From Pseudomonas saponiphila (GTDB lineage: Bacteria > Pseudomonadota > Gammaproteobacteria > Pseudomonadales > Pseudomonadaceae), in NCBI RefSeq assembly GCF_900105185.1, contig NZ_FNTJ01000001.1, forward strand, positions 2,500,501-2,564,500: 64,000 nt of DNA, written 5' to 3'. Below the pieces are notes generated by a model that was not told where the DNA came from, did not search any database, and saw only the letters and a program-made list of their open reading frames with translations. The position numbers and the translations under genes were made by a program. This document shows, piece by piece, positions 12,201-19,714 of the stretch (position 1 is its first letter; each line of letters opens with the position of its first letter).

Positions 12201-12976
12201 TCCGCGCCGAGCGCGAAGCCTTGATCGCCTCCGGCCTGGATCGGGACACCGCGGCCCGTCAGGCCGGCTGGCGGATCTTCGGCGCCAAGCCCGGGGCCTA
12301 CGGCGCCGGGGTCCAGGGCGCCATCGACGGTCGCCTGTGGCGGAGCCGCGAAGACTTGGCCGAGGTCTACCTGAACTGGGGCGGCTACGCCTATGGCGGC
12401 CAGGATGAAGGCACCGCCGCCCGCGAGCAGTTCGCCACCCGCCTGGGGCAGGTGCAGGCGGTGCTGCAGAACCAGGACAACCGCGAGCACGACTTGCTCG
12501 ATTCCAACGACTACTACCAGTTCCAGGGCGGCATGCTGGCGGCGGTGGAAAGCCTCAGCGGGGGCAAGGCCGCCAGCTACCACGGCGACCACAGCCAGCC
12601 GGACCTGCCGAAGATCCGCACCCTCAAGGAAGAGCTGAACCGGGTGATCCGCTCCCGGGCGGCCAATCCGAAGTGGATCGAAGGGGTCAAGCGGCACGGC
12701 TACAAGGGCGCCTTCGAAATGGCCGCGACCCTGGACAACCTGTTTGCCTTCGACGCCACCACCGAACTGATCGACGATCACCAGTACGCGTTGCTGGCCG
12801 ATGCCTATCTGCTGGACGACTCGACCCGCGAGTTCGTCCGCCAGCATAATCCCCACGCCTTGCGTGACATGACCGAGCGCCTGCTGGAAGCTCAGCAGCG
12901 TGGCCTGTGGCAAGAGCCGGGTGATTACCGCGAGGCCCTGGAGCACCTGCTGCTGGATATTGAAGAGGACGGTTGA
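9203..12976 (+). CDS. cobN: Cobaltochelatase large subunit CobN
   Basis: A 1257-residue protein of the CobN/BchH/ChlH family, which binds hydrogenobyrinic acid a,c-diamide and, with an ATPase motor, inserts Co2+. A characteristic stretch HVGKHGNLEWLPGKG lies near residue 550. The C-terminal third contains the family runs LPTGRNFYSVDVRNLPT, GANPGAYG-like (GAKPGAYGAG) and WGGYAYGG. Length is typical. It is 3 bp after cobW and is followed by a REPIN and then chlI/chlD. No cobS or cobT is in the window, so the ATPase function probably comes from chlI/chlD downstream. Confidence 0.97.
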   Translation: MHLLRTQPGGFVADDNIADLGQTPAELVILCSGDSSLALLADAAEQLPEDYPSFRLANPMQVQNHASVDLYVDQVLRHAKVILISLHGGIAYWRYGVERLVELSQRGVQLILVPGDDRPDPELSDLSTVPAIERDRLWQFLRQGGRDNALNFYRCLASGLLGRDYPWSEPQTLPRTAIYHPQKSQAALSDWQGDWQPGQAVAALLFYRSHLQAANTGFIDLFCQRLQAAGLNPLPIAVASLKEAGCLSQVEDWLDETAAGVILNTTGFAQSSPEAPHLRPFRRNIPVIQAICAQDNEPGWRDSEQGLGPRDLAMHIALPELDGRIISRPISFKDLAWRSERSQSDVVCYRGQPERMDFVAELARRWVELGRLDNGDKRIALVLANYPTRDGRIGNGVGLDTPAAALNILKALRAEGYPLPAELPASGSELIRQLLGGVSNDLDSLDQRPCQQSLALDDYAAMFQALPPVNREAVLQRWGAPQQDPMFRNGRMMIAGLRFGLTFVGIQPARGYQVDPSAVYHDPDLVPPHGYLAFYFWLRQTYGAHALIHVGKHGNLEWLPGKGVGLSQNCWPDALLGPLPNIYPFIVNDPGEGAQAKRRTQAVIIDHLMPPLTRAETYGPLRNLELLADEYYEAQLLDPRRARELQRDILQLVRETHIDRELQLEGALDSDADAAIWLPRLDTYLCDLKESQIRDGLHVFGESPEGRLRLDTLLALLRIPRGDGKGAHASLLRALAKAFGLDFDPLDCALAEPWTGRRPQALRQISDALWRTAGDARERLELYAAELIEAALRGPVAQLDQPGWEPVQSIIDGLREVVAPRLDACGPAEMHGLLEALNGRFVPAGPSGAPSRGRLDVLPTGRNFYSVDVRNLPTTTAWRIGFQSANLILERHLQDHGDHLLHLGLSVWGTATMRTGGDDIAQAMALMGVRPVWATGSQRVDDFEILPLSLLDRPRVDVTLRVSGFFRDAFANLIRLFDAAVLAVAALDEPEEMNPLAARVRAEREALIASGLDRDTAARQAGWRIFGAKPGAYGAGVQGAIDGRLWRSREDLAEVYLNWGGYAYGGQDEGTAAREQFATRLGQVQAVLQNQDNREHDLLDSNDYYQFQGGMLAAVESLSGGKAASYHGDHSQPDLPKIRTLKEELNRVIRSRAANPKWIEGVKRHGYKGAFEMAATLDNLFAFDATTELIDDHQYALLADAYLLDDSTREFVRQHNPHALRDMTERLLEAQQRGLWQEPGDYREALEHLLLDIEEDG

Positions 12977-12999
12977 TGCAGCGAGTGCTGCGCACTCGA

Positions 13000-13062
13000 T
13001 CGCGAGCAAGCTCGCTCCTACAACGGCAATGCGTTACCCGTAGGAGCGAGCTTGCTCGCGAA
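13000..13062. repeat. REPIN (inverted REP pair) between cobN and chlI
   Basis: TCGCGAGCAAGCTCGCTCCTAC (13000-13021) is followed 18 bp later by the exact reverse-complement arm GTAGGAGCGAGCTTGCTCGCGA (13040-13061). This is the P. fluorescens-type REP core. Transcribed, it would fold into a long hairpin that could attenuate or stabilise the cobN message before chlI. Confidence 0.93.
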
Positions 13063-13109
13063 AGCGTCCTCCCGAACACCCCAAGACCCGACCCAAGCGA
13101 GCCCCCGAC

Positions 13110-14123
13110 ATGAGCGACACCCCCCATTTCCCGCTGTCCGCCGTGGTCGGCGCTGAAAGCCTGAAACTGGCCCTGTGCCTCACCGCCATCGATCCGAAGA
13201 TCGGCGGTGTGCTGATCGAAGGCCCCCGCGGCATGGCCAAGTCGACCCTGGCCCGGGGCCTGGCGGATCTGTTGTCCAGCGGGCAGTTCGTCACCTTGCC
13301 CCTGGGCGCCAGCGAAGAGCGTCTGGTGGGCACCCTGGACCTGGACGCCGCCCTGGGTGAAGGCCGTGCGCAGTTTTCCCCTGGGGTGCTGGCCAAGGCC
13401 GACGGTGGCGTGCTCTACGTCGATGAAGTCAACCTGCTGCCCGATCACTTGGTGGACCTGCTGCTGGACGTGGCCGCCAGCGGCACCAACCTGATCGAGC
13501 GCGACGGCATTTCCCATCGCCATTCGGCGAAGTTCGTGTTGATTGGCACCATGAACCCGGAAGAGGGCGAACTGCGCCCGCAACTGCTGGACCGCTTCGG
13601 CCTCAACGTCGCCCTCAGCGGCCAGCCCGCCCCCGAAGAGCGCGGGCAGATCATTCGCCGCCGTCTGGATTTCGACAGCGATCCCCAGGGCTTCTGTGCC
13701 CAATGGGCCGAACCCCAGGCCACATTGCGCGAGCGCTGCCAGCAGGCGCGGGCTGCCCTGGCCGGCATCCCGCTGGACGACCAGGCCCTGGCGCTGATCA
13801 CCGAGCGCTGCTTTGCCGCCGCCGTGGACGGCTTGCGCGCCGACCTGGTCTGGCTGCGCGCGGCCCGGGCCCATGCCGCCTGGCGCGGTGCTCCGGCGAT
13901 TGCCGAGGAGGATATCGACGCCGTGGCCGAGTTCGCCTTGCGTCACCGGCGGCGGCAGGTTCCCCCCAGCGCGCCGTCATCGGGGCCAAGCCCCCAGGTA
14001 CCGGCATCCGCCAACCCGAGCCCCGACCCCAGTGAAGGTCAGGGCCAATGGGGCGAAATGCCGGCCCAGGCCCTGCCCACCGGCGCCCGCCGCGAAGTGC
14101 CGAGCTGGCCAAAAAAGCCCTAG
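13110..14123 (+). CDS. chlI: ChlI-like AAA+ ATPase subunit of the chelatase (zero-frame product)
   Basis: A 337-residue MoxR/ChlI-type AAA+ ATPase. Walker A (GPRGMAKST) is at 38-46, Walker B (VLYVDEVNLL, Asp105-Glu106) follows, and there is a sensor-1 stretch IGTMNPEEGELRPQLLDRF. A Pro/Ser/Gly-rich linker from about 290 follows the C-terminal lid. In this family the ATPase hexamer and a VWA partner drive metal insertion by CobN. The reading frame ends at a TAG only a few codons after a slippery A AAA AAG. A -1 shift there joins it to the VWA frame to give a 558-residue ChlID protein. The ATG follows a weak ribosome binding site (AGCGAGCCCCCGAC) after the REPIN. Confidence 0.93.
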   Translation: MSDTPHFPLSAVVGAESLKLALCLTAIDPKIGGVLIEGPRGMAKSTLARGLADLLSSGQFVTLPLGASEERLVGTLDLDAALGEGRAQFSPGVLAKADGGVLYVDEVNLLPDHLVDLLLDVAASGTNLIERDGISHRHSAKFVLIGTMNPEEGELRPQLLDRFGLNVALSGQPAPEERGQIIRRRLDFDSDPQGFCAQWAEPQATLRERCQQARAALAGIPLDDQALALITERCFAAAVDGLRADLVWLRAARAHAAWRGAPAIAEEDIDAVAEFALRHRRRQVPPSAPSSGPSPQVPASANPSPDPSEGQGQWGEMPAQALPTGARREVPSWPKKP

Positions 14124-14785
14124 GCATCCGCCCCCGTACTTACCGGGGGGCGGATGCCAAGCCCCGGGCGGGGCATCTGGATCAAGGCCGGCACGGCGCC
14201 AGTCGCGCGGCCGGCAGCGGTTCGATCAACTGGCCCGGCACCTTGCTCAAGGGCCGGCCGCGGTTGCGTGAAGACTTGCTGTTTCGCCTGCGCAGCCGCT
14301 CGCCCCATGAACTGTGGCTGGTGATTGTCGATGCCTCGGCCTCGACCCGTCGCCACAGTGCCCTGAGCGACGCCAAGGGCCTGCTGGCGCAACTGTTCGA
14401 CGACGCCTACCGCCAGCGCGCGCGCCTGGCCTTGCTGACCGCCAGCGGCCGCGCACCGAACTGGCAGGTCCAGGGCCTGAAGGCCTCCAAGGACCTGCGG
14501 CACTGGCTCGACGGCCTCGGCGCCGGTGGCGGCACGCCCTTGTCACAAGCCCTGGCCGAGGCCAGTCAATGGCTGGAGCGGCGCCAGCGGCGCCTGCCGG
14601 CGGAGCAACAGCGGGTGCTGCTGATCACCGATGGCCGCCTGAAAAGCCTGCCGCCGCTGCAGCCTTTGAACTGCCCGACCTTACTGCTCGACATCGAACG
14701 CGGCCCGATCCGCCTTGGCCGGGCCCGCGAACTGGCCGCGAGCCTCAACGCCGCCTACCAGCACCTCGATGTCCATACCCCCTGA
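14048..14785 (+). CDS. ChlD-like VWA domain, probably made as a -1 frameshift fusion with ChlI
   Basis: The frame encodes a von Willebrand A domain with an intact MIDAS: DASAS (DxSxS), GGGTPLSQAL with the Thr, and ITDGR with the Asp. It is preceded by a basic, conserved-looking linker (ALGIRPRTYRGADAK, LDQGRHGASR). As a free gene it could begin at the ATG at 14048 after AAGGTCAGGG, inside chlI, but the first 23 codons of that frame look like an arbitrary shadow of chlI. The conserved linker starts exactly where the -1 frame is entered (codon 14117-14119). I therefore favour production as the C-terminal half of a ChlI-ChlD fusion, 13110-14785. The role is as the MIDAS subunit linking the ATPase ring to CobN. 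Confidence 0.85.
   Translation: MGRNAGPGPAHRRPPRSAELAKKALGIRPRTYRGADAKPRAGHLDQGRHGASRAAGSGSINWPGTLLKGRPRLREDLLFRLRSRSPHELWLVIVDASASTRRHSALSDAKGLLAQLFDDAYRQRARLALLTASGRAPNWQVQGLKASKDLRHWLDGLGAGGGTPLSQALAEASQWLERRQRRLPAEQQRVLLITDGRLKSLPPLQPLNCPTLLLDIERGPIRLGRARELAASLNAAYQHLDVHTP
14111..14158 (+). promoter_or_regulatory. -1 programmed ribosomal frameshift cassette between chlI and chlD
   Basis: In the chlI frame the codons CCA AAA AAG contain the heptamer A AAA AAG at 14111-14117, the same slippery sequence as E. coli dnaX. Five bases later, starting at the last base of the TAG stop, is a 13-bp perfect GC-rich stem: GGCATCCGCCCCC (14123-14135) pairs with GGGGGCGGATGCC (14146-14158). Slippage by one base moves the ribosome into the open VWA frame. 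I see no obvious internal Shine-Dalgarno stimulator. Confidence 0.88.
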
Positions 14786-14815
14786 CTACAACCCCGACAC
14801 ACTGCCCCCCTCCCG

Positions 14816-15477
14816 GTAGGAGCTGGCTTGCCAGCGAACGCGTCGTCCAGAGCGGCGCAAGGCTCAAGGACCTCTTCGCCGGCAAGCCGGCTCCTACAGG
14901 AATCTGCCACATCGTGCGTTACGCACTGACTGTAGGAGCTGGCTTGCCAGCGAAAGCGTCGTCCAAGGCGGCGCAAGGCTCAAGGACCTCTTCGCCGGCA
15001 AGCCGGCTCCCACAGCAATCTGCCTCATCGTGCGTTACGCACTGACTGTAGGAGCTGGCTTGCCAGCGAAAGCGTCGTCCAAGGCGGCGCAAGGCTCAAA
15101 GGCCTCTTCGCCGGCCAGCCGGCTCCTACAGGAATCTGCCTCATCGTGCGTTACGCACTGACCGTAGGAGCTGGCTTGCCAGCGAAAGCGCCGGCCAGGA
15201 CGGCGCAAGGCTCAAGGACCTCTTCGCCGGCAAGCCGGCTCCCACAGGAATCTGCCTCATCGTGCTGTACGCACTGACTGTAGGAGCTGGCTTGCCAGCG
15301 AAAGCGTCGGCCAGGACGGCGCAAGGCTCAAAGGCCTCTTCGCCGGCAAGCCGGCTCCCACAGGAATCTGCCACATCGTGCGTTACGCACTGACTGTAGG
15401 AGCTGGCTTGCCAGCGAAAGCGTCGGCCAGGGCGGCGCAAGGCTCAAAGGCCTCTTCGCCGGCAAGCCGGCTCCTAC
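14816..15477. repeat. Tandem REPIN array, six units, 116-bp period
   Basis: GTAGGAGCTGGCTTGCCAGC begins at 14816, 14932, 15048, 15164, 15280 and 15396, exactly 116 bp apart. Each unit contains the opposite arm GCCGGCAAGCCGGCTCCTAC (or CCCAC) about 55 bp on, and then a linker with AATCTGCC and CATCGTGCGTTACGCACTGAC. The sixth unit ends at the right REP. The linker differs from that of the 119-bp array, so the two arrays arose by separate local amplification. With short flanks, it fills the 771-bp gap between the VWA gene and the phospholipase-D-like gene. Confidence 0.95.
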
Positions 15478-15556
15478 AGGGGCGGTGTTGTCGGGGGTGT
15501 TTGTGGGCGTCGCGGAAGCGGCTACGCTTTGCGCTGTCTTTCACAGGAGTGACTTC

Positions 15557-17203
15557 ATGCGGGTACTGGTGCGTAACGACAAGGACGATTTCCGGGTCAA
15601 GGCCTATGCCGGGACCAACGGCGTGCTGCTGGCCATGGACCTGGATGCTTCGCGGCGCCAGGGCCTGCTGGGCTTCGCCATCGAGAAGCAGGCCGCCGGC
15701 AAGCCCTGGCTGTTCCTGTTCAACAGCCTGACCTTCCCCGGCAAGGCCCATACCTTCGCGCAATACAACGCCACCCCCAGCGATCAGGCGCCGCTGCAGA
15801 AATTCCGCTGGGCCGATTACGCGGTCAACCCCGGCGCCACCCTCAACTACCGGGTGCACCTGGTGTATGGCAGCCCCGACGCGCCGCAACTGGGCGAGGC
15901 CCTGGAGTTGAGCATCAGCGCCGACAACGGCCAGCCTCCGGGGCAGCGGGTGATCTTCAATCGCGCGGTGGCCGCCAGCCAGGCGTTCTCGCGCAAGTTT
16001 CCCGAACTGGATGCGCTGCTCAGCGCCAACAAGAACCTGGCCATCGAGGACTGGCCGGACGCGCCCCGGCAATGGCTGGAAAACGGCCTGCTGGAGGAAC
16101 TGCTGGGCTTTATCCAGCGCGCCACGGACGCCAGCTGGAGCCTGGACATCGCCATCTACGAGTACCAGTTGCAGGCGATCATCGATGCGGTGAACGCGGC
16201 CTTCGACCGTGGCGTGCGGGTGCGGGTGCTGTACCACGCCGCCCCCGGCGACGCCGACACCACGATGAACCAGGCCAGCCTGCAGCACCTGCCGCAGGAC
16301 TGTAAGCGCGGGCGGGTGACCCACGCCATCTTCCACGACAAGTTCATCGTCCTCAGCCGCCTCGACGCCAGCGGCCAGCGCCAGCCCCAGGCGGTGCTCT
16401 GTGGCAGCACCAACTTCACCGCCAACGGTGTCTACCGCCAGGCCAACGTGCTGCACAGCCTCGACCGCGCCGATCTTGCCGGGCGCTACCTGGAGGTGTT
16501 CGAACAGGTCTGGGCGACCCCGGAGGATGTCGGTGCCACCCGCCAATGGCTGACCCAGCACAACCCCATGCAGCCCGATGCGCCACTGTTCGCCGGGTTT
16601 TCCCCGCGCAGCGGCCAGGGCGACCTGAGCGAGTTCGTCGAGATCATCAACGGCGCCCGCCGCGACCTGCTGTTCGTCACCGCCTTCGCCTTGCCCGACA
16701 GCATTCTCGATGCCTTGCTCGGCCAACCCCATGACGATGTGCTGCGTTATGGGCTGCAAAACACCGCCAGCCGCATCACCGGCTTCCACGCCGACCGCAC
16801 CGCCGAGTTCGCCGCCACCGCCTTGCTCAACAACGGCCTGGAGGGCTGGCTCAAGGAGGGCCTCAAGGGCCAGAAGGGCAACCTGCTGGTGCACACCAAG
16901 GCCATCGTCACCGACTTCACCAGCGAGGCGCCGGTGATCATCAGCGGCAGTCACAACCTCAGTGTCGGCGCCAGCCAGAGCAACGACGAGAACTTCCTGA
17001 TCATCCGTGGCGATACCGACCTGGCGGACCGCTACGGCCTGGAATTGCTGCGCTTCTACGAGCACTACCGGTTCCGCTACTTCGCCAAGCAACTGGCCCT
17101 CAAGCAGGTCCAGCCCCTGGCGGTGGACGACAGCTGGAGCAACGCCTACTACCTGGAAGGGGATCTGCGCCAGTTGTCGCGGCTGCGTTTTTCCGGGCGT
17201 TGA
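15557..17203 (+). CDS. Phospholipase D-like (two HKD motifs) protein
   Basis: A 548-residue protein with two PLD-type active-site motifs: HDKFIVLSRLD with CGSTNFTANG near residue 260, and HTKAIVTDF with SGSHNLSVGASQSNDEN near 446. Both have the His and Lys, and both have the downstream Asn. Such enzymes hydrolyse phosphodiester bonds in lipids or nucleic acids. No signal peptide is seen, so it is probably cytosolic or a substrate of another export route. The start at 15557 (MRVLVRNDK) has AGGAG 7 bp upstream. The longer frame from 15485 abuts the REPIN and lacks a ribosome binding site. It is followed by tyrosinase 120 bp downstream; a functional link is not evident. Confidence 0.85.
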   Translation: MRVLVRNDKDDFRVKAYAGTNGVLLAMDLDASRRQGLLGFAIEKQAAGKPWLFLFNSLTFPGKAHTFAQYNATPSDQAPLQKFRWADYAVNPGATLNYRVHLVYGSPDAPQLGEALELSISADNGQPPGQRVIFNRAVAASQAFSRKFPELDALLSANKNLAIEDWPDAPRQWLENGLLEELLGFIQRATDASWSLDIAIYEYQLQAIIDAVNAAFDRGVRVRVLYHAAPGDADTTMNQASLQHLPQDCKRGRVTHAIFHDKFIVLSRLDASGQRQPQAVLCGSTNFTANGVYRQANVLHSLDRADLAGRYLEVFEQVWATPEDVGATRQWLTQHNPMQPDAPLFAGFSPRSGQGDLSEFVEIINGARRDLLFVTAFALPDSILDALLGQPHDDVLRYGLQNTASRITGFHADRTAEFAATALLNNGLEGWLKEGLKGQKGNLLVHTKAIVTDFTSEAPVIISGSHNLSVGASQSNDENFLIIRGDTDLADRYGLELLRFYEHYRFRYFAKQLALKQVQPLAVDDSWSNAYYLEGDLRQLSRLRFSGR

Positions 17204-17323
17204 AAAGCCCGCCGTCGGTCTGCTTTTACGGGAGCAGAGCAGGCAGATTGATATCACCTGATCTAGCGTTGCCAGCGGAGCGAGCGCTTCCTCCGCAAAG
17301 GAGCCTTTTCAGGGAGATAAATC

Positions 17324-18898
17324 ATGGTTTTTATACGGCGTGATGTCGGGAAATTGAGCGGCGATTGGGACCCGACCCTGTTGTGGTATGCCAGGGCGGT
17401 GGGAGTTCTGCGCCAGCGACCGATCACCGATCGCACCAGCTGGCGGTTTCTCGCGGGGATTCACGGCTTCTCCGAGTTCTGGTGGAAGAGGGACGGCTAC
17501 CTCAAGGCCGACGAGAGGCTACCGAAGGAATCGGAGCGGCTGCTGTACTGGGACCAATGCCAGCACTCCAACTGGTTCTTTCTGCCCTGGCATCGCGGTT
17601 ACTTGGCGTCTTTCGAGCAGATTGTGCGTGATGAGGTTGTCCGACTGGGCGGTCCCCAGGATTGGGCCTTGCCTTATTGGAATTACAACGAGGGGTCGCA
17701 GTCCCTGAACCTGCCTCCAGCCTTTGCTGCCAAGGTCCTGCCCGACAACGAGGGACCCAATCCACTGTATGTGGAAAACCGGTTCGGTATCTCAGGTAAT
17801 GGCGAGGTGGTGCTCAATGCTGACCTGATAAAACTCGACTGTCTGGACGAGCCGAGGTACGAGGGTGGCAAACACGGTACCCCGCCCGGTTTCGGCGGCA
17901 CTCCGAAATCCCTGTACAGAGGCGGAGTCACAGGTCGCCTGGAGTCGTGCCCGCACAACGTCGTCCATACCGAAGTGGGGGGCTCCAAGCAGGTGCGAAT
18001 CGCGGACGACGGTTCTCGGTATGAGGTTCGCGGCCTGATGAGCTATCCCGAAACCGCCGCGCTGGACCCGATCTTCTGGCTGCACCATGCCAACATCGAC
18101 CGCCTGTGGCAGGTCTGGTTGGACAGCCCCGATGAGCACAGCAACCCCGACAAATCCCACTGGTACAACGGCCCCGACAAGTTGAGCCGGCCCTTTATCG
18201 TGCCCCAGGTCAATGGCGAACCGTGGAAGTTCAAGGTAGTGGAGGTGCTCGACACCCTGGCGCCCAGGCTCAACTATCGATACGACAACACGGCTCCCGT
18301 CAAGAGCCAAGGCAACCGCCTGCATCAGCGCTTGCAGCGCCTAGGGCTGGCAGCCGGTCAATTGCAGAACTTCAGCGTCAGCGGAGCATTGATGGTCAAG
18401 GAGCCGGAAACAGAGGTCATAGGGGCTAATCAGGCGCCGTTGGACATAGTCGGGCACTCGGTGCAGACCTCGGTGCAACTGGACAAGCAGGGCGCGCAAC
18501 AGGTGTTCAACAGCCTTAAGTCGAACGTGTTGGCTGCCAGCCTGACGCCGCCGGACCGGGTATTCCTCAACCTGGAAAACATTCGCGGCAACAACGATGC
18601 GGTGTTGCTGGAGGTCTATGTCAACCTGCCGGCCGATGCCGATCCGACCCAGCATCCGGAGCTGCGGGCCGGCGTCTTGTCGTTGTTCGGCGTGAGCAGT
18701 GCCAGTCGTGCCGACCAGGAGCATGGTGGGCACGGCATTACCGAGGTGTTCGAGATCACCGATATCATCGATGCCCTGCACCTGGGGGGCATCACCTCGG
18801 CGGATCAGTTGAATGTTCGCCTGGTCTCCAGGGCGGCGGTGCCGGCCGAAGACCAGATTACGGTGGCACGGGTCAGCCTCACCCGGCTCGGCGGTTGA
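17324..18898 (+). CDS. Tyrosinase-family (type 3 copper) polyphenol oxidase
   Basis: A 524-residue protein with both copper sites. CuA is formed by His47, His81 and His90 (HSNWFFLPWHRGYL at 81-94). CuB is formed by His211 and His215 (HNVVH) and one of His254/255 in DPIFWLHHANIDRLW. The C-terminal 200 residues form an extra domain, as in plant-type polyphenol oxidases with a tail that may shield the active site. The enzymes oxidise phenols and catechols to quinones. There is no signal peptide. The start has AGGGAGA 6 bp upstream. The membrane protein that follows starts 5 bp after the stop and probably forms an operon with it. Confidence 0.92.
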   Translation: MVFIRRDVGKLSGDWDPTLLWYARAVGVLRQRPITDRTSWRFLAGIHGFSEFWWKRDGYLKADERLPKESERLLYWDQCQHSNWFFLPWHRGYLASFEQIVRDEVVRLGGPQDWALPYWNYNEGSQSLNLPPAFAAKVLPDNEGPNPLYVENRFGISGNGEVVLNADLIKLDCLDEPRYEGGKHGTPPGFGGTPKSLYRGGVTGRLESCPHNVVHTEVGGSKQVRIADDGSRYEVRGLMSYPETAALDPIFWLHHANIDRLWQVWLDSPDEHSNPDKSHWYNGPDKLSRPFIVPQVNGEPWKFKVVEVLDTLAPRLNYRYDNTAPVKSQGNRLHQRLQRLGLAAGQLQNFSVSGALMVKEPETEVIGANQAPLDIVGHSVQTSVQLDKQGAQQVFNSLKSNVLAASLTPPDRVFLNLENIRGNNDAVLLEVYVNLPADADPTQHPELRAGVLSLFGVSSASRADQEHGGHGITEVFEITDIIDALHLGGITSADQLNVRLVSRAAVPAEDQITVARVSLTRLGG

Positions 18899-18903
18899 GG
18901 GGC

Positions 18904-19641
18904 ATGTTCAGTGGGCAGCGATCCTTGGGCCAAGGCCCGCTGCCCTGGTTGCTGCTGGCCAGCCTAGCGGGGTGGGGATGGTTGCTGGGGTCGACGGCAA
19001 TGCTGTCGATTCCGGCGTTCTGCGGCAGCCTGCCGTTGGCCGGTTATGCCTTGGGCTGGCAGGGTATCGAGCAGGTGTTGCTGTTCAACCCACCGCAGCA
19101 ATTGTTGCTGGGCTGGTGGCTGATGCTGCTCGCCATGCTGCCTTTGCTGTTGGCGCAACCCTTGTTCTACGTCTGGCACCGTAGCTTGCGGCGCAAGCGT
19201 TGGCAGGGCATTGCCTTGTTCGTGCTGGGCTTTGGTGCGGTCTGGAGCTTGGCAGGGGTGCTGCTGATGGGGCTGGTGGTGGCGGTCCGGGTGTGGTTTG
19301 GCCTGAGCGCGTGGCCGTTTTTTTTCGCCGTGGTGCTGCCGTGTCTGGTCTGGCAGGCCTCGCCGTTCAAGCAGCATTGCCTGAACCAGTGCCACCGGCA
19401 GCCGCGGATCAGTGCATTTGGCCTGGGCTATGTGAGGGACTGCCTGGGGTTTGGCCTGTCCGCTGGGGCTTGGTGCGTAGGTTCCTGCTGGCCGCTGATG
19501 CTGTTGCCGGTGCTGCTGGAGCAGGGGCATGTGGCGCTGATGTTGCTGGGCATGCTGTGGATGCTCTACGAACGCCTGTTGCGGCCTCGGGTCTTGCGCT
19601 GGTACTGGCCCTGGCCGCGGCATCCGCGGGGACTGTCCTAG
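18904..19641 (+). CDS. DUF2182-like metal-binding integral membrane protein
   Basis: A 245-residue, very hydrophobic protein with about six membrane segments. A conserved-looking cytosolic or periplasmic motif KQHCLNQCHRQP sits after the fourth, and further Cys lie in CWPLM and CVGSC. This matches my memory of the DUF2182 family (predicted metal-binding membrane proteins). The ATG at 18904 is used; a TTG at 18895 overlapping the tyrosinase stop is possible. Close coupling to a copper enzyme suggests a role in copper supply or sensing, which is inference. Confidence 0.65.
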   Translation: MFSGQRSLGQGPLPWLLLASLAGWGWLLGSTAMLSIPAFCGSLPLAGYALGWQGIEQVLLFNPPQQLLLGWWLMLLAMLPLLLAQPLFYVWHRSLRRKRWQGIALFVLGFGAVWSLAGVLLMGLVVAVRVWFGLSAWPFFFAVVLPCLVWQASPFKQHCLNQCHRQPRISAFGLGYVRDCLGFGLSAGAWCVGSCWPLMLLPVLLEQGHVALMLLGMLWMLYERLLRPRVLRWYWPWPRHPRGLS

Positions 19642-19714
19642 TCATTGTCTAACGTCGCCCAGGGGCGGGTTGTCCGCGATTGCGATCCCTCCCCTGGCCA
19701 CCCTTGCTTAAAGC

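Noticed and set aside
13110..14785. chlI/chlD split as a sequencing error or a pseudogene
   Set aside because: The frame change falls exactly on a dnaX-type slippery heptamer with a well-placed 13-bp stem, which is unlikely by chance and fits programmed frameshifting.
14816..15477. Possible CRISPR array
   Set aside because: Same reasoning: conserved 116-bp units built on REP palindromes, no unique spacers and no cas genes.
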